DNA of 64,000 nucleotides, taken from positions 682,001 through 746,000 of the forward strand of contig NZ_CP080492.1 of NCBI RefSeq assembly GCF_019464495.1, in the 5' to 3' direction. This DNA is from Leucobacter luti. GTDB taxonomy: Bacteria; Actinomycetota; Actinomycetes; Actinomycetales; Microbacteriaceae. The translations under genes and the position numbers were made by a program. The stretch's first letter is position 1. Each line of letters opens with the position of its first letter. The notes beneath the pieces were generated by a model, which made no database searches, was not told the origin of the DNA, and saw nothing but the letters and a program-made list of their open reading frames with translations. This document shows positions 24,761 to 34,600 of the stretch, piece after piece.

Positions 24761-25891
24761 ATGACGAACCGCTACTCCCTCGCCGTACTGCCGGGTGACG
24801 GCATTGGGCCCGAGGTGGTCGACTGCGCACTCCAGGTGCTCGACGCAGCCGAAGCACGCTACGGCTTCGCCACGGACCGCACCGAAATCGCTGCCGGCGC
24901 ACAGCACTACCTCGCTACCGGAGAGCTCTTTGCCGAAGTGGAAGACGCACTCCGCAGCCACGAAGCGATCCTGTTCGGCTCCATGGGTGATCCGGCAGTC
25001 ACTCCAGGGATCCTCGAGCGCGGCTTCATTCTTGAGATGCGGCAGCGCTTCCAGCAGGCGGCAAATGTGCGTCCCGTGCGGCTGTACCCTGGCGTGCCGA
25101 CGCCCATCGCCGGCCTCACACCCGATCGCTGCGAGATGGTGATCGTGCGCGAGAACACCGAGGGGGCCTATGTCGGCCGCGGATCCACCGTTCACGCCGG
25201 CACCCCGAACACGGTTGCGATGCAAGAATCGCTCAACACCCGAGCCGGGATCGAGCGAGTCGTCGATTTCGCCTTCCGCCTCGCGCTCGGACGGCGAAAG
25301 AAACTGACGCTGTGCCACAAAACAAACATCCTCGTCGCGGCCGGCCAGCTCTGGCAGGAGGTCGTCACCGACCTTGCAGCACGCTACCCGGAGGTCGAGA
25401 CCGACTACGTGCACGTCGACGCGATGTGCTTCCACCTGCCGCTCACGCCCGAGCGCTTCGATGTGGTCGTAACTGACAACCTGTTCGGCGACATCATCAC
25501 GGATCTTGGCGCAGTGATTCAGGGCGGCCTCGGCGTTGCGACGAGCGCGAATCTCAACCTCGACGGCACCGCGCCGAGCATGTTCGAGGCGATCCACGGA
25601 TCCGCCCCCGACATCGCTGGGAAGGGCTGGGCGAACCCCTCAGGAGCGATCCTGTCACTCGCCCTCCTGCTCGGCCATCTCGGAGAAGGCGACGCCGCGC
25701 GCGCAGTCGAGGCAGCGACGGTGCAGGTGCTCGGCGAACTGCCTGCGCTTGCCGGAGCTGAAATGGGCATGAGCACGAGCGAAGTGGGCGCCCGGATCGC
25801 AGCATCGGTGCGCGACGGAGTGCCAGAGTCAGCGTTCGTGCCAGACTCGCTCCTCGGCCAGCTCGCGACGCTCGCTCCGTCGCGCGGGTAG
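24761..25891 (+). CDS. Isopropylmalate/isocitrate/tartrate-type dehydrogenase
   Basis: This is a 376-residue beta-decarboxylating dehydrogenase (PF00180). The N-terminal PGDGIGPEVV, the substrate-loop arginines (ILEMRQRFQQAANVRPVRL), IVRENTEGAYVGRG, the metal/substrate Lys in LCHKTNIL, TDNLFGDIITDL and IHGSAPDIAGKGWANPSG are all present. The ENTEGAYVGRG form and the oxidoreductase neighbours favour a catabolic hydroxy-diacid role (tartrate/malate-like) over leucine synthesis, but LeuB activity cannot be excluded. The start is preceded by GGAAGGA. Confidence 0.85.
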   Translation: MTNRYSLAVLPGDGIGPEVVDCALQVLDAAEARYGFATDRTEIAAGAQHYLATGELFAEVEDALRSHEAILFGSMGDPAVTPGILERGFILEMRQRFQQAANVRPVRLYPGVPTPIAGLTPDRCEMVIVRENTEGAYVGRGSTVHAGTPNTVAMQESLNTRAGIERVVDFAFRLALGRRKKLTLCHKTNILVAAGQLWQEVVTDLAARYPEVETDYVHVDAMCFHLPLTPERFDVVVTDNLFGDIITDLGAVIQGGLGVATSANLNLDGTAPSMFEAIHGSAPDIAGKGWANPSGAILSLALLLGHLGEGDAARAVEAATVQVLGELPALAGAEMGMSTSEVGARIAASVRDGVPESAFVPDSLLGQLATLAPSRG

Positions 25892-25894
25892 TAC

Positions 25895-25999
25895 AGGTCC
25901 CGGCGCTCGCTCCGGCTTTCAGGTCCTCCAGGTCACGGCACTCGCTCCAACTCTCAGGTCGTCCAGGTCCCGGCGCTCGCTCCGACTCTCAGGTCGTTT
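25895..25999. repeat. 35-bp tandem repeat, three copies
   Basis: Three consecutive 35-bp units (25895, 25930, 25965) differ at only a few positions each. Each contains CTCGCTCC and TCTCAGGTC cores. It lies directly after the dehydrogenase stop and no gene covers it. Confidence 0.9.
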
Positions 26000-26110
26000 G
26001 CCTGGTCTCATGTTCGGACACACCCCGGAGCTCTGAGTGGCTGCACCGAGCTGAGCTCACGCTGGGGCCGAGCTCGCGCAGGGGGCTCGGTCTCGCTCGG
26101 GGTGTGAGCC

Positions 26111-26601
26111 CACGCAGGAGATTCGAGCCCGCATCGCGACCCGAACTCGCGCAGGAGATTCGAGCTCACGCAGGAGGCGTTGAGGGCTCCTGCGGTGCAC
26201 GAACTCGAATCTCCTGCGTGAGCTCGACGACTCGCCTGTACGGCCGGGCCTCAGTCCTTCCGTGCGCACTCCGCCCGGCGCTGGAGTGCACCGGGATGCG
26301 CTGCCGCTGCCGCTGCCACTGCCCTTGCCACTGCCGCTACCGCGATCGCTGCCGCTGCCGCAGAACCATCCGCACACGCTCTGCCGGGCCGCACTCCCTC
26401 ACCCCTATGCGGCTCAGCTGACCACGGGAGACTGGCCCAGCAGCCCAAGAGACTTGGCCCAGCACCCCGACGAGCCAAGACTGCACGGCCCTTCCCGAAA
26501 GTGCAGCACTGGGTCGGACTCGAACTCACGCAGGAATTCCTAGCTCACGCAGGAAACATCTAGCTTGTCTGTCCTGCCCTATCTCGAATCTCCTGCGTGA
26601 G
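26111..26601. repeat. Dispersed inverted repeat family (REPIN-like), seven copies
   Basis: The 19-bp motif CTCACGCAGGAGATTCGAG occurs complete or nearly so in both orientations: forward at about 26111, 26146, 26165 (partial), 26525 (partial) and 26544 (partial), reverse at 26204 and 26583. 26161-26176 and 26211-26226 form a perfect 16-bp inverted repeat. Both clusters end in a reverse copy. Confidence 0.8.
26299..26371. repeat. Imperfect GCTGCC hexamer array
   Basis: This is a low-complexity run of GCTGCC-like hexamers between the two repeat clusters. No credible gene spans it in any frame. Confidence 0.75.
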
Positions 26602-26811
26602 TTCGACAGCCACCGCCTGCGCTGCACGCAGCTCGCCTGCGGAGCTCAGCGCGCCAGAATCCTAGGACCACAGCGCCCCAGCGGCCGAGCACTGCGGGAG
26701 CACAGGACCCCAGCGGCCCAGGGCTCACCGTCTGAAAACTCACCTTCCAAGAATCTCAGCGCCTGAGCAAATCAACGCCTGGGAAGCTCAGCGCCTGAGG
26801 GAATCAGCGCT
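26602..26811. other. Repeat-rich 3' flank of the glycerophosphotransferase gene
   Basis: It contains several copies of TCAGCGCCTGAG-like palindromic words near 26755-26805, which can form small hairpins after the stop of the minus-strand gene and may terminate it. I see nothing else. Confidence 0.45.
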
Positions 26812-29180
26812 TCAGGAGCTCAGAGCTCCGCGCTCAACGAGGGCTGCGACCACGCGTTCGGCAGCGTGTCCATCATCGTGCGGGGTAAAACGCTCCCGCC
26901 AAGCCTCAGCGGCAGGTGCCGAGGCGACTGCCCACGCAGCATTGGCGCCGTGCTCGGCCCAGTCGTGCGCAAGCGTGACGAGCTCAGCGCGCGTGGTCAG
27001 CAGTGGGCCCGGGGCTTCACGTTCAAAATCGAAGGTGAAACCACGCTCGCGATCGCGGTACGCGGGAAGATCTGGAACGAAGAACAGCATCGGCACCTGC
27101 GCAACAGCGGCATCAAACATAATCGACGAGTAATCGGTCACGAGCAGATCTGCCGCGAGAATCACGTCGTTCACGTCATCGTGCGTTGAGGCATCGATGA
27201 CGCGCGCCGAGGCGGAGCCGTACGTTCCGAAACTGTGGGTTCTCGTGTGCCCGCGCGCGACGACCACCCAGTCTTCACCGAGCTCCTCCGCGAGACGCTG
27301 CACGTTGAGCTCGTCGATGACTGTCACGCCGCCGTCACGCCACGTCGGCGCATAGACGAGGACATGAGCCTCGGCGGGAATCCCCAGCACAGACCGCGCG
27401 GTGCGCACCGCAATCGGGTGCCGCCCCTCGGCGACCACGGCGCGGGCCAGTCGATCGGTGCGCGGGTATCCCGTTTCCAGGATCTCTCCGCGATACGCGT
27501 AGCTACTGCGGAACTGCTCAGTGGCGTGCGGATTCTGGGATAGCAGCAGACTCCATCTGCGGCTCTCGCGGCGGATCGCAATTCTCGTGCGAATTCCTAC
27601 TCCTGGGCGTCCAAGTGCGAGGTGCTTGAGCATCGTGCCATGCCACGTTTGCAGCACAACCTGACCGCGACGCCGACGAAAACCGTAGCGCAGCCAGTCG
27701 TTCACGACGAGCAGCCGGGCGGACCGACGGGCCGCGTGCCACTCAGGGCCGCCAACGAGCACCGGAACAGCGCCCTCTGGCACGCGTTGGCGCTCGCTCG
27801 TGACACTCCAATAGCGCGGCAGCTCAGGGTGCTGTTGCGCGATTTCTCGGTCAAGTGCGAGTGGATTGCAGCTCACCTGCCTGCCGTAGAAACTCTCGAA
27901 AAAGACACCATTCTGTGCAACAAGTTCACTGGCCGGGAGTGCAAGCCGCCGAGCTGCGGTGAGCACTCGGTGTGCGGCACCTCCGTCCGGGAAGGCGTGG
28001 AACCGTGCTGCGAGCGCGCGCGTTTCGCTCTCCGCAGCACGGCGGACAGTCGCGCTCGACAGCAGCTCGGTCAGACGACGCAGCGTGCCGGCCCAGTCCT
28101 GTTCGACGCGACCTCCGCTCGTCACTTCAAGGGGTTCGTACAGGCCACGACTCGACGTGTAGCGTGCCAGATCCGGCGCGAACCAGACAATCGGTCGCCC
28201 GAGCAGGGAGTAGTCGAGAGCGATCGAAGAGTAGTCAGTGACAAGAAGGTCAATTCCACCGAGCACGGGCGTAATATCCCTGATCAGATCAGCACCGGCC
28301 AGGTGTACTCGTTCCCCGAGCAGGCCGTCGTACCCTCCGAGGCCAAGTGGATGGGAACGGATCAGTAGATGCGCATCGAGGCGTTCGAGTTCTGCAGTGA
28401 TCTGCGCAGCTTCTGTGGCGCTCGGTACCGCGGGATCCGGTGCACCGTCTCGCCAGGTGGGTGCATAGAGGATGATGGTCGGGCTCGCGGCAATGCGACC
28501 ACCAGCTTCGAGAGCAGTGTCGAGGGCCGTGCGCGCTGCAGCGCTGCTCTCGGGGTCAGCGGCGTGCTGGGCCAGTACGTCGTCGCGGGGTCGCCGAGCA
28601 CGCGCACTTTGCCCGGAGCAACTCGGAATGCCGATCGCAGTCGGTCTGCTGCGAGCGGGGAGCCCGCAACATAGAGGTCGACCTCCTGCGCGCCTGCAAG
28701 GTACATTTTGCGCAGCAGAGCTCGCACCGGCGCCGGACCGCGCACGGTCGTGGTGACCGGGGAGTCGAGGTGAAGCCGTTTGAGCGGGGCGCCATGCCAG
28801 AGTTGGATCACACGTGCACCGCGGATTCCGAACCTGTTGACGTCACCGAGTCCGTGGGTGACGACGATCTGACCAGCGCGCAGGGTGCTCATGTATCCGG
28901 CCCACCCGGTGCGGAGCACTGGGGTGAACCCGGCCGCGCGCGCATCGTCTGCTTCACGCTCGCTGCTCACGAGCCAGGCGATCTCGGCGTCACTGTCCTG
29001 ATCGCGCAGCGCACGGGCGACGGCGAGCGCGCCCTCCCCCACTCCGATTCCGCTGCCGAACACCCACCGGTTCCCGTCCCGAGGCACGCACCAGGAGAAC
29101 AGAATCGAAAGCAGGTATTTGGGGATGGCGAGCAATTTTGAGAGATTGCCCTGCGCGAAGGTAAAGCCAGCGGTACTCAT
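26812..29180 (-). pseudogene. CDP-glycerol glycerophosphotransferase (TagF/TagB-like), apparent frameshift
   Basis: Two frames together give one protein. The first (ATG 29180) encodes the N-terminal half, with LWHGAPLKRLHLD, and loses sense after KVRVLGDP. The second begins mid-gene, before its first in-frame start, with DDVLAQHAADPE, YAPTWRDG and TDYSSIALDY, and then has a further domain with QTWHGTMLKHLALG, YAPTWRDGG and TDYSSIMFD. One added base at the G-run 28587-28590 restores 789 residues with two Glyphos_transf domains. The enzyme polymerises glycerol- or polyol-phosphate units of wall teichoic acid at the membrane. It is either inactivated or mis-sequenced here. Confidence 0.85.
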
Positions 29181-29212
29181 CGCTCACCACTGTAGAGGAT
29201 GGAGACGGCAGA

Positions 29213-29257
29213 ACGCCGCGGAGGTGATCCCTTCCCGTGGGATCACCTCCGCGGCGT
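29213..29257. terminator. Strong terminator hairpin
   Basis: A perfect 19-bp stem (29213-29231 against 29239-29257) with a 7-nt loop lies between the end of the HtrA-like gene and the start of the glycerophosphotransferase gene, both on the minus strand. It separates the two transcripts. Confidence 0.85.
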
Positions 29258-29306
29258 GGCAGAGAACTGTGACTTTGGGTGGCGGAAGCGCCAGCCTAGG
29301 TGCGAG

Positions 29307-31187
29307 TTACCATTCGAGGTTGCCGAGCGTTGCTTCGACCTGCCCCGGCTTGCCGCCGCGTGTGTAGTCGATGGTGATTTTGCTGCCGCCCTCATGCATA
29401 CGGATCAGAGCGGAGACAGATGTACCATCCACTGCCGAGACGCCGTCAACTGCGGTGATGACATCGCCGGCTTTGAGACCGGCCTTCGCCGCCGCGCCAT
29501 CCTTCGTGACGTCCACGAGGAGGCCACCTGCGTGGTTCGCGTCTTCATCGTCGTCCTGGCTCGAATCAGCGACCGAGGCCCCGAGCAAGCCGTGGGACGG
29601 CTGCTCGCCTGCGATGATCGCGTCAGCAACACGCGCTGCGAGGTTCGAGGGGATCGCGAAGCCAAGCCCGTTACTTCCTGCGGTACCGCTTGAGGCCGAG
29701 GCAGACGCGATCGCCACGTTGATTCCGATCAGTTCTCCTGAGCCGTTCAGCAGTGCTCCACCTGAGTTGCCAGGGTTGATCGAGGCGTCAGTCTGGATCA
29801 CGGGCAGCGTCACAGAGCCGCCGGTGGTCTGCTGCTGCTGTTGTTGCTGCTGCTCGCTCCCGTCGGGGAGACCGAAACGGAAGTCCCAAGGATTGCTCGG
29901 CTCACTCCCCTGGTCTCCCTGACCGTCTGGCTGCTGTGCCTGATCCTGCGGGATCAAGGGGCTGCCCACTGAGATCCCACGGTTCAGCGCGCTGACGACT
30001 CCGCTCGTGACCGTGTTCGCAAGGTTCAGCGGGGCACCGATCGCGACGGTGAGGTCACCGACATCAAGCTTGTCCGAATCCGCGACTTTGATCGCAGGAA
30101 GGCCGGTTGCGTCGACCTTCACCACCGCGAGGTCTGCGTACGGGTCGACACCAACGACATTGCCATCAAGGATTCGACCGTCACTGAGCTTCACGCGAAC
30201 CGTTGCGCCCTCGAGCGCTGCACCGTCAAGAGTGACGACGTGAGCGTTGGTGACGATGTAGCCGTCTTCGCTGTAGATCACGCCGGAGCCTGAGCCGCTG
30301 GCCGTAGAACTTGCTACTTCGAGGGTGACGACGCTTGGCGTAGCCACCGCGGCAACGCCCGAGATCGCAGTCGCGTTCTCTGCGTTGTTCAGTGTGATTG
30401 CGCTGTTGCCCTGCGCTACGCTCTGCGGCGACACGTTCGAGGCCACAACCGCAGCGACGCCGCCGCCGACGACTCCGCCTAAGAGCGCGCCAATCGCAAG
30501 TCCGGCGAGCAGCGCGCCCGTGCGACTCTTCGGGTGGTTGTCTTTGGTCGCCTGGGCTGTGGGGGCCGCACCAAACGCCGCGCCGGGCTGGCTTGCGTCA
30601 TGGTGCTGTCCTGGCGTGGCGCCCATGTTGTGCGGAGTGCCGGGGGCAACGCCGTGAGCCGCACCGGGAGCCTGGGAGACATCACCCAGCTGGACAGTCG
30701 GCTGGTTGGCCGTTGGCTGATGGGCGGGCTGGCTGCCGGGAGCCGCGGCCTCGTATCCCGCATTCTGTGGGTGGGCGCTGCCCGGAACGTGCTGCGGTGC
30801 CTGAGCCTGAGCCGCAGCGGCATCCGAGGTTGGCGCCGCCGCCGAAGGAGCAGTAAATGTCGGAGCCACCGGGGGCGTTGTTGCGGCTGCTGCAGGCGCT
30901 ACCTGCGCTGCTGGTGCGGCAGGGTGTGCCGCTGCGGCAGGGTGTGCCGCTGCGGCAGGGTGTGCCGCTGCAGCAGGCGCGGCTGCTTCTGTGTGGTGCG
31001 GCGCAGGAGGCTGCACTGCTTCGGGCGCAAGAAACTCAGGCACCTGCGGGGCGGCAGGAAGCTGATCGTTCGATGCTCCGCCCGTATTTGAGGCTTCCGC
31101 GGGGAACGCTGCTTCAGCGCGACCCTCAACGGGCTGCTTCGGCGCATCTTCGCGGTCAGTATTCTGGTGCTCTGGGGTGGTGGTCAT
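29307..31187 (-). CDS. HtrA/DegP-like trypsin-type serine protease with PDZ domain
   Basis: This is a 626-residue membrane-anchored protease. Residues 1-220 are cytoplasmic and disordered (Ala/Pro/His/Gln-rich, with repeated HPAAAA). A transmembrane helix follows (LLAGLAIGALLGGVVGGGVAAVV), then the extracellular trypsin-like domain with His in TNAHVVT, Asp in DPYADLAVV and Ser in NPGNSGGALL. A loop with eight consecutive Gln interrupts the protease domain. The C-terminal PDZ domain has GLKAGDVITAVDG. The enzyme would degrade or refold damaged exported proteins. It is monocistronic, with a strong terminator downstream. Confidence 0.92.
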   Translation of the reverse strand: MTTTPEHQNTDREDAPKQPVEGRAEAAFPAEASNTGGASNDQLPAAPQVPEFLAPEAVQPPAPHHTEAAAPAAAAHPAAAAHPAAAAHPAAPAAQVAPAAAATTPPVAPTFTAPSAAAPTSDAAAAQAQAPQHVPGSAHPQNAGYEAAAPGSQPAHQPTANQPTVQLGDVSQAPGAAHGVAPGTPHNMGATPGQHHDASQPGAAFGAAPTAQATKDNHPKSRTGALLAGLAIGALLGGVVGGGVAAVVASNVSPQSVAQGNSAITLNNAENATAISGVAAVATPSVVTLEVASSTASGSGSGVIYSEDGYIVTNAHVVTLDGAALEGATVRVKLSDGRILDGNVVGVDPYADLAVVKVDATGLPAIKVADSDKLDVGDLTVAIGAPLNLANTVTSGVVSALNRGISVGSPLIPQDQAQQPDGQGDQGSEPSNPWDFRFGLPDGSEQQQQQQQQTTGGSVTLPVIQTDASINPGNSGGALLNGSGELIGINVAIASASASSGTAGSNGLGFAIPSNLAARVADAIIAGEQPSHGLLGASVADSSQDDDEDANHAGGLLVDVTKDGAAAKAGLKAGDVITAVDGVSAVDGTSVSALIRMHEGGSKITIDYTRGGKPGQVEATLGNLEW

Positions 31188-31611
31188 GTGAGCTCCCTTC
31201 TTATGGCTCCAGCTTGGCGAGGCAGTCTATGAATTCCGTAAGTGGACTCTGCACGTCAGCTGGAGATTCATTCGCCTCGATCCTACTGAGCGGAAGCGAC
31301 ACCACCTGCACCGCTCACCCGAGCAGTGTCGAGAGCTCCGAAAGAGCCACGCGCGCGCCACCGAGTGCGCGCTGCGTTGATCGCTCCGGCGACCGCACCG
31401 CAGGAACCAGGATCCCCAGAGCGCGGTCGCCGGCAGCCAACAGCCTGGGGCGTCGCGGCTCGATTGCAGGGAGAGGGAGGCGCTGGAGGAACGAGAAGTC
31501 CCAACCCCACGCCGTGGCGGTAGGAACTTCTGGGCGGTCCTGAGCCCCGGGCCTTCGATCACGGCCGCGAGCCCGGCAGAACTCCGCCGCTCTGCCGGCC
31601 CCGCCACCGCG
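31188..31611. other. Intergenic region upstream of the HtrA-like gene
   Basis: No gene is supported in these 424 bp. It must hold the promoter of the HtrA-like gene and the 3' end signals of the adhesin gene. I see the terminator-like hairpin at 31573-31598 but no other clear element. Confidence 0.5.
31573..31598 (-). terminator. Terminator-like hairpin after the adhesin gene
   Basis: The inverted repeat CCGGCAGA/TCTGCCGG with a 10-nt loop is located 14 bp beyond the adhesin stop. It lacks a T-run. Confidence 0.5.
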
Positions 31612-34600
31612 CTACTCTTCCTTCCGCTGTGACTCCCGACGCACGATCACGCCCCAGCCGATCGCCAGCCCCAGGAGCAGCAACAGGCCTGCTCCGAGCA
31701 ACGCGGGAAGTATGACTGCTCCTCCGGTCATGGCGAGCGGAGCCGGCGGCAGCGCCGGACGATCTGGGGACTCGGGGCGGGTCTCCACCGGCGGTATGGC
31801 ACTGACTGTAAAGCGCTCACTCGCGGCGCCGCACTCGCCGACGTGGACGATGTAGTCCTGATCGTTTTCGCGCATCAGCAGCGTCTCCACAAAGCCCCCT
31901 GCCCCGACGTGTTCAGCTGTTGTCACTGTCCGTTTCGAGGTGTACCTTCCTGGTCCCGAGACAGGCACTCCCTCGAAGTCTGAGAGGGACTCGATCACGC
32001 GATCTGGCACGCAGGCGAGCACCCCGTCGGCGCCTTCAGCGTACGCAGTGAAGGTGACTCGAAAACTCACCCCCGCACGCTTCCCGAGACGCCCCTCCAC
32101 AATCGCCGCGTCGTACAGTTCCTCTCCCAGAGTCACGGTTCCCGCGGATTCCGTGCGCACACGCGGCGGCTGGATCGTCGTGGTCTCGCTGGGGTCACCG
32201 CACGTGCCGCGAGCGAGTTCAACGACGTTGCCCTCGCTGCGCTGCAGCAGCACTGCCACCCACCACACCGTGTCCCCATACTCGGGAAGAGCGGTCACCT
32301 CTGACGAGGTGTATTCGCCTGCCTGGGTGATAGCGATCGGGTCGGTCTTGAAGATCTCATTCTCGGGGACGCAGAGCGCAGCGGAGGTCGCGCCTTCGCT
32401 GGCTACGCCTCGGTACCCCTCGAACACCAGCTCGTGGGAGACGCCATCACGCTGCGACAGTTCCCCGGTGATCTCCGCAACATCTTCCATCGCTTCCCCG
32501 ATCGCGGCCACCGCACTTGCCCGCGTGCTGAGCTCGGGCCCGCTGATCACCGTGGTCTCGTCGACGGCCCCGCACTCGCCGACGCTTACGGGGATCCGCT
32601 CCTCACCTTCAATGAGCCAGAGCGTCTCCACCCACCACACCGTGCCAATCCAGTCGAATGGCACCGTGTGTTCCTCAGAACGATACTTCCCCGGGCCGGT
32701 GACCGGTGTTGCCGCCGTTTCAAACAGAAGATTCTCCGGGGTGCACAACGGCACCTCGTTGTTTTGGTCCTCGTTCAGGCTCTTTTTCCCCGGACTATCG
32801 GCCTTCCCCGGGTTATCGTCCAGTTCCGCCGGTTCAAGCGCTTGCCCCACGACCTCTGAGCCCGGAGTCTCGTGCGACGCGGTCGGGCCGCGGTAGGCAG
32901 CAAAGGTGAGTTCCCACCGCGCGTCCGAAGAACTCTTCACATCACCCGTCACCATCGCAGTATCGCCAATGCGATCGCCCACGACGGCAGTTTCGGGTGC
33001 GAGGGTCGACACTTCTGGCCGGCCAACCACACTCGTTTCGGTTTCGAGCCCACACGCCCCTCGGTGCAACGCTTTTGGCCCGGCAGGAGTTTCCCAGTAG
33101 AGGGTTTCTACCCACCAAATCTGTGTGCCGTGCTCCCACCGCGCGACAAACCCTGGGGACGTAACCTCTCCCGGGCCTTCTACGGGCAATCGCTCAGAGC
33201 GGAAGATCCGGTTCCCCGGAGCGCACAGAGGCTCGCCTACCTCAGATTCCGCGGCACGATACGCTTCGAAACGCAGGCTGTAGCTGGCGTTCGGGGCAAA
33301 ACGCCCAGTGACGGTTGCAACATCGGTCACCACCTCACCCAGCATCACTGACGCAACAGCAGCCGTGGTCACGCCGGGCTGTTCAATTGCGGTGCGCTCA
33401 TTCGCGGCGCCGCACTTGCCCTGATGCACAGTGCGCCCACCAGAACGGATTCGCTCCACCCAGTTCACCGTGCCCGCTGAGCGCACCGTGACTGGCTTCG
33501 TGTGGTATTCCCCGACGCGCGAGACCACAATCCCGCCTTCGCGATACACGGGCTGTGCAACACAGCGCTGCGCGGCGCTCATATTGGCGATCTCCTCCGC
33601 GGACCACACCAGCGGTTCGCGCCGCTCTTCCATGAGGGGCTCGCGCCGAGGAGGCGACCCGTCTCCGGTGCGAACGCTTGCGTCGCCGCCCTCATCGCCG
33701 ACCGCGCCTCCAGGCGCTCCGTCGTCCCCTTCTACTGAGTCGCCGGTACCATCGCTGGCCCCAGAACCGCCGGGAATTGGACCCCGGCCCGGCAGTTCGG
33801 TCCACAGCAGCTCCTGCGTCTCAGGATCCCGCGCCTGCACCATGTGCGGCTCACCCAACAACGGTTCCCAATCCGGACCATATTTCACGCTGCCGGCGAC
33901 GGGCTCCAGGTACGCAGTGAAGTCCGCGACAGCGTTAGGCCAGATTCTGGCGCGAGTGTCTTGCATTTCGGTCACGATGAGGGTGTCACGCATCGTGCCG
34001 CCAATCTCCGCAGATGCTTGGGCCTGCGAGGCAGCATCGGGATCCGCGAACGGCGGCGGGATGGTCCGAGCCACGGTGTCGAATCGACCTCGGGCATGGG
34101 TGCCATTCGAGCGACCAGTGGCAACTGCAAGTCGCTGCCCGACCGCTCCGCTCGCAGTCGAGGTGTTGTATATATCGATGATTGGTTCCCAGCCTCGTGT
34201 GCCCTGGGTACGCCAGGAACCGGTGACCTCAATCTTCCGAGCACCAGGCACGGCTTGGACATATCGTGCGCTTGCGCCGGTATCGGCAACATCGACCGTC
34301 GCTGTGCCGGTCCGGAGAAACACGCCGCCACGTACCGAGAGGTCGCGGGTGCCCGCGGGGTATGCCACTCGGTATTTCCCCGCTTTGCCCGCGGGGTCTG
34401 GGGCAATGACGAGCTTGCCCGTGACCTTTTGGGGACTCCCTGGCGCTTTCGCTTCTCTCCGAGCCTCGGTGGTTAGTGCGTCGGACGCAGCGATCAGCGC
34501 GCGGCCTTTGGCCGACCTCTGGAGCGTGTCGATCTTCGCATTGAGGAACGGGTTTCCGGCTTTGAAATTCTCGCGCATGCGCCAGATCGTGAGCTGCACT

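Noticed and set aside
24695..25597. A 300-codon minus-strand frame over the isopropylmalate-type dehydrogenase
   Set aside because: The plus-strand product has every catalytic motif of its family and a ribosome-binding site; the antisense frame has none.
26057..26529. Short frames over the repeat region 26.0-26.5 kb as genes
   Set aside because: Products are Gly/Ser/Ala repeats produced by the hexamer array; the frames break at each repeat boundary.
29821..29860. CTG/TTG triplet run as a regulatory microsatellite
   Set aside because: It is coding: it specifies the run of glutamines in the HtrA-like protease.
31227..31607. A 126-codon minus-strand gene between the HtrA-like and adhesin genes
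   Set aside because: Ser/Arg/Cys/Trp-rich composition typical of non-coding GC-rich DNA, and it includes the adhesin terminator hairpin.
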